This document shows positions 16,537 to 26,300 of a DNA stretch of 47,558 nt, piece by piece. Position 1 is the stretch's first letter; the number at the start of each line of letters is the position of its first letter. Under the pieces are notes generated by a model that saw nothing but the letters and a program-made list of their open reading frames with translations, was not told where the DNA came from and searched no databases. Both the position numbers and the translations under genes were made by a program. This stretch comes from Muribaculaceae bacterium Isolate-013 (NCI) (GTDB lineage Bacteria; Bacteroidota; Bacteroidia; Bacteroidales; Muribaculaceae): NCBI GenBank assembly GCA_004102785.1, contig SCEJ01000020.1:1-47558 (forward strand). Reading direction: 5' to 3'.

Positions 16537-18819
16537 TTATTCGGTAACTGTGAAATCAACTGGTGTGCCGCTGGCGGCGTCGGGTGCTACCCAGAGCTGG
16601 AAGGCGCCCGGCTCCACGGCGATTTTATTGTCGGCGGTGTAGAAGGCCAGCGCCGAGGCGGGGAGGGTGAAGGTCACGTTGCGGGTCTCGCCGGGAGCGA
16701 GGGTGATTTTCTCGAACCCTTTGAGTTCACGCACGGGGCGGGCTCGGGAGCCCACCATGTCGCGCACATAGAGCTGCACGGCTTCGGCGCCCTGGCGCGA
16801 GCCCGTATTGGTAACGGGGCAGGTCACTGTGATATTGCCGTCGGTGCCCATGGAGGTTGCCGAGAGCGAGGGGGTGCCGTAGGTGAATGTGGTGTAGCTC
16901 AGGCCGTAGCCGAAGGGGAAGGCGGGGGCATCGCCGGCGTCGATATAGTAGGAGTCGCATCCGGTCGAGGTCTGGCCGGCCTCCAGGGGGATGTCATCGA
17001 TGAGCATCTCCCCCTGAGAGTTGTGGGGGCGTCCGGTGTTCTTGCGGTTATAGTAGTTGGGTTCCTGGCCCACCATTTTCGAGAATGTTACGGGGAGTTT
17101 GCCCGAGGGGTTCACCTTGCCCGAGAGGAGGTTGGCGATTGCGGGGCCGCCCATTGTGCCGGGGTGGAAGTTGAAGAGGGTGGCGTCGGTGAGCGCTACC
17201 TGGTCGGCGATGGTGAGGGGGCGTCCGGCCATCACAACGGTCACTACCGGTTTGCCGGCGGCCTTGAGGGCGGCCAGCAGGTCGTTCTGCGCTCCGGGGA
17301 GCGATATGTCGGCGCGGGAGTGAGCCTCGCCTGAAAGCACGGCTTCTTCGCCCACGAAGCAGAGCACTACGTCAGCGTCCTTGGCGGCAGCCACGGCAGC
17401 GGCGATTCCTTCGGCGGAGTTGTCGCGCGAGAATTTCAGGCCGGGCTCATATATGATATTGTCGGCGCCATACATCTCGCGCAGCGATGTGAGGGGTGTC
17501 ACGGTGTGGTCTTTCTCCATGTCGAAGCACCATGTGCCGTTCTGGTCGTGGGCGGCGTCGGCCATGGGACCGGTCACCAGGATTTTGCCGGGATTCCCGG
17601 CCAGGGGGAGCACGCCGTTGTTCTTCAGCAGCACGGCCGACTCCTCGGCGGCGCGCTGTGCGGCCTGGAGATTGGCGGGGGTGTAGAAGCGTTTGGCGGT
17701 CTTGAGGTCTACGTAGGGGTTCTCGAAGAGTCCGAGTCGGAATTTGAGGCGCAGGGCATTGCGCACGAGGGCGTCGAGCTGCTCCATGGAGAGTTTGCCG
17801 CTCTCCACGAGTTCGCGCAGGTGGTTGTCGTAGAGGTGGTTCTCCATATCCATGTCAACACCGGCCCGGGCAGCCTGGAGGGCGGCCGTGGGGCGGTCGG
17901 TGGAGTAGCCGTGGTTGAGCATCTGCTCGATTGAGCCCCAGTCGGATACCATCAGTCCGTCCCAACCCCATTCGCCGCGGAGAATGTCGGTGAGCAGGCG
18001 GCGGTTGCCTGAGGAGGGTATGCCGTCGATGTCGTTGAAGGAGCACATGAATGTTGCAGCTCCGGCATCGGCGCCGGCCTTGAACGGCGGGAGCACCACA
18101 TCGTAGAGGAGGCCGTCGGGAATCCAGGTGGTGTTGTAGTCGCGGCCACCTTCGGCGAATCCGTAGCCGGCGAAGTGTTTCACGCAGGCGGCCATTGTGG
18201 CTGGATCGGTGAGGTCGTCACCCTGGTACCCCTCCACGGCTGCCACACCCATCACGGAGGTGAGATAGGGGTCTTCGCCGTAGCCTTCGGCTATGCGGCC
18301 CCAGCGTGCGTCGCGGGCAATGTCGACCATCGGCGAGAAGGTCCAGCGTATGCCCACCGACGAGGCTTCGTCGGCCGACACTTTCGAGCCTTCGCGCACC
18401 ACGGCGGGGTTCCAGCTCGCGGCCTGCCCCAGAGGGATGGGGAATATGGTCTTGAATCCGTGGATCACGTCGCGTGCGATTACCAGGGGGATGCCGAGAC
18501 GGGAATTCTCCACGGCCTCGCGCTGAAGGCGGTTTACGGTCTCGGGGTCGATTTCGTTCAGCAGCGAGCCCACCATGCCGGCGCGGATCTGCCCGGCGCG
18601 GTCATCGTTATAGCCGGCACCGGTGTACTGCACGAGCTGTCCGATTTTCTCGTCAAGGGTCATCCGGCTCAGAAGCGAGTCGATACGCTGCTCCACCGGG
18701 AGCCCTATGGTGGCTGCGGCCACTGATTTGCGTCCTTTTGCAGGCACTTTCTTTTTTGGAGCGGCCGCGACGCTGAAAGTCAGCGCCGCGGTCAGTCCGA
18801 GTGCTATTATTTTATTCAT
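16537..18819 (-). CDS. bglX: GH3 beta-glucosidase, probably periplasmic
   Basis: The 760-residue protein has a signal peptide (MNKIIALGLTAALTFSVAAA) and the three usual GH3 parts: a TIM barrel with KHFAGYG and nucleophile Asp293 in GLMVSDWGS, an alpha/beta sandwich domain (about 390-590) and a fibronectin III-like end. There is no T9SS tail, so it should stay in the periplasm and release glucose from imported oligosaccharides. It lies between GH16 (24-base gap) and GH128 (9-base gap). Its first 16 residues resemble those of the GH16 protein. The symbol is by similarity to BglX; specificity for beta-1,3 linkages is inferred from the operon. Confidence 0.88.
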   Translation of the reverse strand: MNKIIALGLTAALTFSVAAAPKKKVPAKGRKSVAAATIGLPVEQRIDSLLSRMTLDEKIGQLVQYTGAGYNDDRAGQIRAGMVGSLLNEIDPETVNRLQREAVENSRLGIPLVIARDVIHGFKTIFPIPLGQAASWNPAVVREGSKVSADEASSVGIRWTFSPMVDIARDARWGRIAEGYGEDPYLTSVMGVAAVEGYQGDDLTDPATMAACVKHFAGYGFAEGGRDYNTTWIPDGLLYDVVLPPFKAGADAGAATFMCSFNDIDGIPSSGNRRLLTDILRGEWGWDGLMVSDWGSIEQMLNHGYSTDRPTAALQAARAGVDMDMENHLYDNHLRELVESGKLSMEQLDALVRNALRLKFRLGLFENPYVDLKTAKRFYTPANLQAAQRAAEESAVLLKNNGVLPLAGNPGKILVTGPMADAAHDQNGTWCFDMEKDHTVTPLTSLREMYGADNIIYEPGLKFSRDNSAEGIAAAVAAAKDADVVLCFVGEEAVLSGEAHSRADISLPGAQNDLLAALKAAGKPVVTVVMAGRPLTIADQVALTDATLFNFHPGTMGGPAIANLLSGKVNPSGKLPVTFSKMVGQEPNYYNRKNTGRPHNSQGEMLIDDIPLEAGQTSTGCDSYYIDAGDAPAFPFGYGLSYTTFTYGTPSLSATSMGTDGNITVTCPVTNTGSRQGAEAVQLYVRDMVGSRARPVRELKGFEKITLAPGETRNVTFTLPASALAFYTADNKIAVEPGAFQLWVAPDAASGTPVDFTVTE

Positions 18820-18843
18820 CTGGAAACCTCGGAGTAATATTGT

Positions 18844-20643
18844 TTAGAGAATAACTTTCTCGGCTTTGTTGCCCTGGCGGCGGATAAAGAGGCCGCCCGC
18901 GGGGTTGTCAACGCGCACACCCTGGAGGTTGTAGTATTCCACGGGTGCGTCGTCGCCGATGGTCACGGAGTCGATGCCGGTGGGTGCGGGAGTATATATA
19001 AAGGTGTTGTGGAGAGCGATGTTGCGTCCGGCTACGCCGCCGCCGAGCAGCACGAAGAAGTTGCTGCTGAGCGCATCGGGTATGCGGAAGTCAGGGTAGA
19101 GGCTCTGGAGCTCCCCCAGGGTGACATCGAGTGACTGCCATTCTTTGGTGATGGGTTTGTCGGAGATCTGGAGAAGGGTCTCGCCGGCATCGGAGAGGGT
19201 CTCGGTGCCGATGCAGAAGCGGGCCGAGGTGCGGGTGGCGCCGTCATAGTTGTCGTGCCACAGAGAGAAACCTATGGCCGCGGGGGCCTCGCCGGTTGTG
19301 GCGCAGGCGGTGTGGAAGCGGCTGTCGGCGCTGAGCGAGGCGCTGACGGGGCTGGTGAGATACCATCCGGCGCCCGACCATCCGATGCTGTTGCTCACGG
19401 TCATCGATACGTATGAGTTGTCGTTGCTGCCGGCGTCCCATCCCGGAGCCGCCATCATGTTGGAGCCTTCGGAGAAGGTGCCTTCCCATATGTTGAGGGA
19501 GCAGTTGCCGTTGCCGGCCTGCACATCGACCACAGTGTTGCCTGCGGCGCGGAGATTGGCGATGGAGTTCTCCGACATTGATATGGCATAGTATGTGCCG
19601 GGGCCGTGGAGGTCGGCGAAGTTTTTCACGAAGCCGTCGTTCACGGTGGCTATCGGCGGGGTGGGGGGATTCACCGGCCCCGAACTCTGCTCGTCGCCTT
19701 CACGGGCAGCGAAGAAGTTTTCGTCGGAGGTGCCTTTCTGGTAGACTTTCACGTAGTTGACATACATCGAGGCCTCGTTGCCGTTTTCGGCGTTGAGGGC
19801 GGTGATGCCGTTGGCGTCCCATATGCCGGGGAAGGCGCCGCCCACGGCCAGGTTGAAGATGATGAAGTTGTCTTTGTGGAAGTAGTTTCCGGCGCAGGTT
19901 TCGTCGGAGGTGTCCACTTTTGAAACATCGATTTTGTAGTAGGGCTGCTGGTCGGGATATTTGTCGAGATCCACGTACATGGCTATGGAGTTCTCGTCCC
20001 AGATGCAGGTGTAGAGGTGGAATTCACCGTCCTGGAGGTTGTATTCGTGGGTTTTGTCCTGGGCATACTGATAGTGCTTGTCCCAGCGGGGGCCCCAGTG
20101 CGAGGCGCCGTTGTAGAAGCGGTCGGAGACGCCGCGGTTGATGCCGTTGGCGTGGCCCATCTCAAGGATGTCGGTTTCGCCGCAGGCGGGCCAGCCCACC
20201 TGGCTGAAGTCGTTGCCCATCATCCAGAATGCGGGCCAGAGACCTTTGTAGGTTACGGGCATCTTGATCGAGGCCTCTATCTTCCCATGGGTAAAGAAGG
20301 TGTTGCCCAGGGAGTTGATGCGGCCGGAGGTGAAGTCTTTGCCGCGGTAGCTTTCGCGTCGGGCGGTGAGGATGAGGCAGCCGTTGCCCTTGCCGTCGTC
20401 GCCTACGCGCACATTGTCGGCTTTGTCGGTGTAGTATTGCAGCTCGGAGTTGCCGCCGCCGTCGCCGTTGACCTCGATATTCCAGCGCAGTTCGGTGTCG
20501 AGTGAGCCGGAGTCAAAGAGGTCCTGCCATACAAGGCGGTATCCGTTGGTTTCACCTGAGCCTACCTGGGGGTCGGCGGCGGCAGCGGAGAGAGAGCCAA
20601 ATGCCAATGCGGCCGTGAGGCCGGGGAGTATCAGTTTATTCAT
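18844..20643 (-). CDS. GH16 endo-beta-glucanase (laminarinase type) with C-terminal module and T9SS-type tail
   Basis: The 599-residue protein has a signal peptide, a GH16 domain (about 28-300) with the signature GETDILEMG (nucleophile Glu156, acid/base Glu161), a linker rich in Pro and Thr (about 312-325), and a second module (about 335-560). That module is clearly homologous to the stand-alone 277-residue protein encoded next to it: GPGTYYAISMSE, AGNTVVDV, APGWDAGS, GWSGAGW, DSRFHTACATT. The end (VEYYNLQGVRVDNPAGGLFI...) is a sorting tail of the second type seen in this window. GH16 laminarinases cut beta-1,3- or mixed-linked glucans at the cell surface. The paralogous module may be a new carbohydrate-binding module. 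Confidence 0.9.
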   Translation of the reverse strand: MNKLILPGLTAALAFGSLSAAAADPQVGSGETNGYRLVWQDLFDSGSLDTELRWNIEVNGDGGGNSELQYYTDKADNVRVGDDGKGNGCLILTARRESYRGKDFTSGRINSLGNTFFTHGKIEASIKMPVTYKGLWPAFWMMGNDFSQVGWPACGETDILEMGHANGINRGVSDRFYNGASHWGPRWDKHYQYAQDKTHEYNLQDGEFHLYTCIWDENSIAMYVDLDKYPDQQPYYKIDVSKVDTSDETCAGNYFHKDNFIIFNLAVGGAFPGIWDANGITALNAENGNEASMYVNYVKVYQKGTSDENFFAAREGDEQSSGPVNPPTPPIATVNDGFVKNFADLHGPGTYYAISMSENSIANLRAAGNTVVDVQAGNGNCSLNIWEGTFSEGSNMMAAPGWDAGSNDNSYVSMTVSNSIGWSGAGWYLTSPVSASLSADSRFHTACATTGEAPAAIGFSLWHDNYDGATRTSARFCIGTETLSDAGETLLQISDKPITKEWQSLDVTLGELQSLYPDFRIPDALSSNFFVLLGGGVAGRNIALHNTFIYTPAPTGIDSVTIGDDAPVEYYNLQGVRVDNPAGGLFIRRQGNKAEKVIL

Positions 20644-20726
20644 CTTTGCGAAAAAAGGTGATAATATTTGTTTTTTTGTTGGTGTTTCGTTGGAAATGCG
20701 GGTCGTCGCTTGACCCTTATTAGGGA

Positions 20727-20752
20727 GGCAGGCCGCCGCTAAGCGGCCTGCC
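20727..20752 (-). other. Intercistronic hairpin between the module gene and the GH16 gene
   Basis: GGCAGGCCGC (20727-20736) pairs with GCGGCCTGCC (20743-20752) in the 148-base gap inside the operon. There is no U tract in the transcript direction, so it more likely affects message processing or stability than full termination. Confidence 0.5.
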
Positions 20753-20791
20753 CCTATGACAGCTTAAAGGTGCTGTGTCAGGTTATATCTA

Positions 20792-21625
20792 TCAGAGAAC
20801 CACTTTGGTGGCCTTGTTGCCCTGAACCTTGATGAAGAGGCCGCCTTCGGGGTTGGCAACCTTCACGCCCTGGAGGTTGAAGTATTCAACGGGAGCGTTG
20901 GCGTCGTCGGCTTCAACGCCTTCGATGGCGGTGTCGCCGGGTGTGAAGAAGAAAGCGTTGTCGAGGGAGATGTTGGTGCCTGTCACACCGCCGGCGAGCA
21001 CTACCATGTAGTTGCCTGCGATTGTCTGGGGATAGGTCCAGCCGCCTACAGATTTGCTGATGTCGCCGAAGGAGATGTCGAGGGTCTGCCAGTCTTCGGT
21101 GGGAGCGGGAGCTACCGAGGGACCGTTATCGGGGAAGTTGCCGAGGCCGAAGAGTGCTGTTTCGGCAAGAAGCTTGAGTCCTACGGCTGCGGGAGCGGTG
21201 GCGGTGGTGGCGTAGCAGAGGTGGAAACGGGTGTCGTCGGTGAACTTGGCGGCTACGTCGCTGCCGTCGGCGATGTTATAGCCGAGACCCGACCAGCCTA
21301 CGTTTGTTACGGTGTATGAAGCGTACTCGAAGTCCATGTTCTCTTCGCCGTCCCATCCGGGAGCGGGGATGGAGGTGGCGCCACCTTCAAATGTTGCGTC
21401 CCATATCCATACGTTACGGTCGGCATCGTTCGGGCCGATTTCAACTACGGTGTTGCCTGCTTTCTGGAGCTGCTCCACGGAGTATTCGCTCAGGCCGATG
21501 CTGTAATATGTTCCTTTGCCGTACTTTTCAGCGAAAGCCTTTACGGAGCCGTCTTCCATGGTGAACTGAGCTGAGGCACCGAGTGCTACGAGAGCCATTC
21601 CTGCGAAAAGGGTAAACTTTTTCAT
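20792..21625 (-). CDS. Stand-alone copy of the GH16-linked module, secreted, probable beta-glucan-binding protein
   Basis: The 277-residue protein has a signal peptide (MKKFTLFAGMALVALGASAQ). It is a single module matching the C-terminal part of the GH16 protein over its whole length: GKGTYYSIGLSE, AGNTVVEI, APGWDGEE, GWSGLGYN, DTRFHLCYATT, IAGNYMVVLAGGVTGTNISLDNAFFFTP. It ends in VEYFNLQGVKVANPEGGLFI..., the same sorting tail. Its place directly after susD is where a surface glycan-binding protein normally sits, but it lacks a lipobox. Aromatic-rich strands and lack of catalytic motifs favour a binding role; this is inference. It is 102 bases after susD. Confidence 0.8.
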   Translation of the reverse strand: MKKFTLFAGMALVALGASAQFTMEDGSVKAFAEKYGKGTYYSIGLSEYSVEQLQKAGNTVVEIGPNDADRNVWIWDATFEGGATSIPAPGWDGEENMDFEYASYTVTNVGWSGLGYNIADGSDVAAKFTDDTRFHLCYATTATAPAAVGLKLLAETALFGLGNFPDNGPSVAPAPTEDWQTLDISFGDISKSVGGWTYPQTIAGNYMVVLAGGVTGTNISLDNAFFFTPGDTAIEGVEADDANAPVEYFNLQGVKVANPEGGLFIKVQGNKATKVVL

Positions 21626-21683
21626 GATTTGGGTGATTTTGAAGTTATTTGTTAGTTTGGTTGTGATTTTTTTGTTTTTGAAT

Positions 21684-21710
21684 CGCGGAGCCGCGCGGGG
21701 CGGCTCCGCG
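21684..21710 (-). other. Intercistronic hairpin after susD
   Basis: CGCGGAGCCG (21684-21693) pairs with CGGCTCCGCG (21701-21710). In the minus transcript it is followed by A-rich, not U-rich, sequence. It may protect the susCD message from 3' decay or separate susCD levels from enzyme levels. Confidence 0.5.
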
Positions 21711-21727
21711 TTATGTAGAGGGATGGA

Positions 21728-23335
21728 TTAATATCCGGGGTTCTGGTCCATGGGGTTGAGGCGGAGCTCCTCGAAGGGGATGGGCATCAGCTCGCATTTC
21801 CCTTTGATGAAGTTGCCCATCTCGGCGCGGGCTTCGGCGCTTTCGGTGCGGCCGTATGAGCCGTTGTCCTTGTCGAGCACATCGTAGGCGATGCCCCAGC
21901 GCACGAGGTCAAACCAGCGGTGTCCTTCCATAGCCAGCTCCACACGGCGCTCGTGGCGCAGGGCGGCACGCAGGCCGTCGGTGTTGTCGGCATATGGGCC
22001 ATAGGGGAATTCGGGGAGGGCAGTAGCGGGGTCGGCGGCGTTGGCACGGGCACGGGCACGCACTTCCTCAAGGGCCCATTTCACTTCGGATGCGGGTTTG
22101 CCTGACTCGAGAGCAGCCTCGGCGTAGAGGAGCAGGGCGTCGGCGGCACGCATCAGCAGGTAGTTCTTGGGCGAACGCGACTGGTGGGTGAGGGTGATGT
22201 AGGTCTTGGCATCGAAGTCGTAGTAAACGTTCTTGAGGTTGTAGTAGGGTGAGCCCAGGTAGGTCACCTCGATGTTCTCAAGGTCTTCGGTCTCAGGCAT
22301 ACCGATTGTCAGGTCGCGGCGGGGGTCGCCGGCCTCGAACTCGTTGTAGAGGTTCTGCGTCGGGTGGTTCCAGCCCCATCCGGCGTCGCTGCCCATCGAG
22401 GAGCCACGCTGGCGGCAGAGGATGGTGGTGAAGGTGCCGCGGGTGGAGCCGAAGCCTACGCCGAAGTCGGAGGTGGGCTCGATGATGTACTGCACCTCGA
22501 AGATGCTTTCAGGGCCGTTCTCGGAGGCTTCCATCCAGTTGTCGAGGTAGCGCGGGTTGAGGGAGTATTCCCCTGCGCGGTACTGCTCTTCGACCCACTT
22601 TTTGCCCCAGAGGTAGGCGTTCTCGTAGTCGTGGCTGTAAAGGTAAGCCTTGCAGAGGAAAGCCTGTGCGGCGCCGCGTGTGGCGCGTCCGAGATCTTCG
22701 GCGGGGTAGCGGCTCTTGTCCCAGAGGAGCTCTTCGGCCATCTTGAAGTCGCTGATAATCTGCTCGTAGATCTGCTCGGTGGTGGCGCGGGTCTGTTTCC
22801 ATTTGTCGGATGAGTCGACAACTTCGGTAATCAGGGGCACGCCGCCGAAGAGGCGCACGAGCTGGAAGTAGTAGAGTCCGCGGAGGAAGTAGGCCTCGCC
22901 CATGAAGCACAGCTTGCGCTCTTCGGTCATGGAGTCGTCAGCATCGATTTTCGGCACCTCCTGCAACGCGAGGTTGGCGCGGGATATACCCTGGTATTTG
23001 GCGCGGTAGTAGTCAAGGACTATGGCGTTGTTGGGGTTTACCTTGTAGTTGTCGATGTCGTAGGCGTCGAGGCCGTCGGCTATATCCTGGCCCCCTTTGA
23101 GGGCGTCGTCGGAGCCTATGTCGCCGAAGAACCACTCGGAGAAGTAGCTGTTGTTGTACTCCCATGCCAGGGGCACATAGGCGCCGTTTACCACCTGCTC
23201 GGCCATTGCGCCGCCGGTGAAGAAGTCATCGAACTTCTGGTTGCCCGGGGCGTCCTCTGTGAGCCAGTCGTTGCAAGAGCTCAGCGAGAGGGCTGCCATG
23301 GCGGCTATTGAGAAGTTTAATATCTTGTTTTTCAT
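21728..23335 (-). CDS. susD: SusD-like glycan-binding lipoprotein
   Basis: The 535-residue protein has a lipoprotein signal with the acylated Cys21 (LSLSSC) followed by NDWL. The SusD-like N-terminal domain and RagB/SusD C-terminal domain are present: QVVNGAYVPL, MGEAYFLRGLYYFQLVRLFGGVPL (TPR-like core) and LRHERRVELAMEGHRWFDLVRWG near residue 450. It ends in MPIPFEELRLNPMDQNPGY, the usual family ending. It caps the SusC barrel and binds the glucan before import. It is 45 bases after susC. The ligand is inferred from the enzymes of the operon. Confidence 0.95.
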   Translation of the reverse strand: MKNKILNFSIAAMAALSLSSCNDWLTEDAPGNQKFDDFFTGGAMAEQVVNGAYVPLAWEYNNSYFSEWFFGDIGSDDALKGGQDIADGLDAYDIDNYKVNPNNAIVLDYYRAKYQGISRANLALQEVPKIDADDSMTEERKLCFMGEAYFLRGLYYFQLVRLFGGVPLITEVVDSSDKWKQTRATTEQIYEQIISDFKMAEELLWDKSRYPAEDLGRATRGAAQAFLCKAYLYSHDYENAYLWGKKWVEEQYRAGEYSLNPRYLDNWMEASENGPESIFEVQYIIEPTSDFGVGFGSTRGTFTTILCRQRGSSMGSDAGWGWNHPTQNLYNEFEAGDPRRDLTIGMPETEDLENIEVTYLGSPYYNLKNVYYDFDAKTYITLTHQSRSPKNYLLMRAADALLLYAEAALESGKPASEVKWALEEVRARARANAADPATALPEFPYGPYADNTDGLRAALRHERRVELAMEGHRWFDLVRWGIAYDVLDKDNGSYGRTESAEARAEMGNFIKGKCELMPIPFEELRLNPMDQNPGY

Positions 23336-23380
23336 TGGATTCTGAAAATGATAGTCGATTCTTGAAAATGCGGTTTGTGA

Positions 23381-26300
23381 TTAGTAGGAGATGTTCACGC
23401 CGATGAGGAACGAGCGGCTCTGGGGATAGTTGCCGTTGTCGACGCCGCCGTTTACCTCGGGGTCGAATCCGGAGTATTTGGTGGCGGTGAACAGGTTGGA
23501 GCCCTGGAGGTATACGCGGCAGGATTTGAAGCCGGCGCGCGAAATCATCTTCTCGGGGAGGGAGTAGCCGATCTGGAGGTTCTTCAGGCGGAAGTAGGAG
23601 CCGCTTTCAAGGAATCGGGAGGAGGGATAGGAGGTGTTGAACGAGTTCTTGGGGTTGGGGATGGAGCCGTCGGGGTTGTCGGCGGTCCAGACATCCTTCA
23701 TCACCGGTGAGAGCACTGAGGTCATGCCGGTGCCTTCGAGGCGCGAGCGCTGGGCGTTGTAGATTTTGTTGCCGCCTACGCCCTGGAAGAAGAGCTGCAG
23801 GTCGAAGCCTTTCCAGTAGGCGCCCATGTTGAGGCCGTAGGTGAGCCAGGGGATTGCCGAACCGAGGTCGGTGCGGTCGCCTTCGCCGTTGCGGCCGTCG
23901 CCGTCAAGGTCGGCGTAGATGGCGTCGCCGGCATGGAAGGGGATGTCTTCGGCGGTGTAGCCGGGGAAGAAGTCGAGAGCTTCCTGGTCGGTCTTGAACA
24001 CGCCGAGATACTGGTAGCCCTTGAAGTAGTAGAGGGGATGGCCCTCCTCGATGTACTGTATCTCGTTCACAGGGTTGGCCGAGCCGCCGTTGACAGCGGT
24101 GAGCTTGTTGTCGATGAAGGAGATGTTACCGCCGATAGAGTAGGAGAAGTCGCGGCCGAGCTGGTTGCGGTGCTCGAGGCTGATTTCGATACCCTGGTTG
24201 CGCACGTTGCCGACGTTGGCGGTGGCAGCCCAGCGGTTACCTACGTGGGCGGGGGCGGTAACGTTCATGAGCATGTCGTTGGTCTTGCGGATAAAGCCGT
24301 CGATCGAACCGGTGAGTCGGTTGGAGAACATTCCGAAGTCGATACCGGCCGAGAACTGCTCGGTGTTTTCCCAGTGGCCGCCGTTGTTGACCCATGTGAG
24401 CACGGTGGCACCCTGCACCAGGGTCTGGGGCTGGCCGAAGGCGTAACCCAGGAAGTAGGGGCCGGAGTTGGCCACAGAGAGGGTGAAGGCGTTGTTGCCG
24501 ATGTTGTCGTTGCCCACCTTACCCCAGCCGAAGCGCACTTTCAGGTCGTTGAGCCAGTCGACGTTCTTGAGGAATTCCTCGCCCGAGGCACGCCATGCCA
24601 GCGAGAAGGAGGGGAAGTAGCCCCATGAGTTTTCGGGGAATTTTGAGGAGCCGTCGGCACGGAAGTTGACCGTGGCCATGTATTTGTCCATGTAGGAGTA
24701 GTAGACGCGGCCGAGCCAGGAGAAGCGGCGGTTGCGCGACACGGTGTCGGAGGCGGGGTTGGTGTTGTCCTCGGTGGTCTGCGAGAGATACCAGTTGCGC
24801 TCAACCGGGTTGAGAATCATCGAGCCTGAGTTGCCGATGCCGTAGAGGTTGTATTCCTCGACTGTCTGGCCGGCCATGACGGAGAAGGAGTGGTCGCCGA
24901 TGGTGCGGGCATAGGTGAGGATGTTGTCAACGTTCCAGTTGTAGTACTTGTTGATGGAGGAGGAGAGGAAGTTCTTGTCGCGCTTGTCGAAAGCTGATAC
25001 TTCATAGGCGTCGGAGAATGTCTTGTCGGTCACCACGTTGTAGTCGAAGCCGTAGGTGGTGCGCCAGGTAAGACCCTTTAGGGGGGTCAGTTCGATGAAG
25101 GCGTTGCCCACGAAGCGTGAGTTGTTGCGCTTGGGGTGGATGTATTCAACGAACGAGAAGGGGTTGTAGACGTTCTTGTAGTTGGATGAAGCTGCCAGCA
25201 GGCCGCCCATCTCTTTGCCTTTGCGGTTCACTGTTCCGGCGGGGTAGCGCACGGGGTCCCAGGGCGCCATGGCGAAGGAGGCGGCGAGGATGCCTGCCTC
25301 GGGCTGGGCGGAGTTGTCGCCCGACTCCTGGGCATTCTGAGCCACGCCGGCCATGAACGAGATGTTCTCGCCGACCTTCATCCAGGGTGTGGCCTGGTAG
25401 GAGGTGTTCAGGCGGGCGGTGAGACGCGAGTAGTCGGAGCCGATGAGTGTGCCTTCCTGCTTGAACCAGGAGCCTGACATGGAGTAGGTGAACTGGTCGG
25501 AGCCGCCGTCGATTGACAGGTGGTAGTTCTGTATCATGCCGGTGCGGAACACTTCGTCCTGCCAGTCGGTGTCGATGGCCTCGTAGTTGATGCCGGTGGG
25601 GTTTGTCTCCGGATCATATACGGTGGGATAGTAGTCGGAAGCCTTCAGGCCGGAATAGATGCTGAGCCATTTGTTGAGGCCGTTCTTGGCGTAGTAGTTT
25701 TTTGAGGCGGTGTTGCCGTTGATGGCCACATATGTATCGGCGAAGTCCTTGGCGCCCATCACGTCGAGTTTTTTGTGGCGCGACTCCCAGCCTACATACA
25801 TGTCGAACGAGATGTTGGCGCGGTCGGCCTTCTTGCCGGTTTTGGTTGTCACAAGAATCACACCGTTGGCACCGCGGGCACCGTAGATGGCTGCTGCCGA
25901 GGCGTCCTTGAGAATCTCGGTGCTCTGGATGTCGGCGGGAGAAAGGAACGAGATGTCGTCAACAATCACACCGTCAACTACATAGATGGGGGCTGCGCCG
26001 TTGATGGTGCCCACACCGCGGATGCGCACCTCAGCCTGGGCGCCCGGGCGGCCGGTGAGGGAGTTCACGGTCACACCTGCGGCCTGGCCCTGGAGGGCGT
26101 TTGCAAGTGATGCCGAGGGGGTTTTCTGAAGCTTGTCGGAGGCTACGGACGATACCGAGCCGGTGAGGTCGCTTTTCTTCATTGTGCCGTAACCGATGGC
26201 AACAACTTCGTCGAGCATGTTGGAGCTGCGCATCTCAACATTGATGGTTCCGGCTTCGGTCACTTTGCGAAGCTCTGTGTCGCAGCCTACATAGGTGAAT

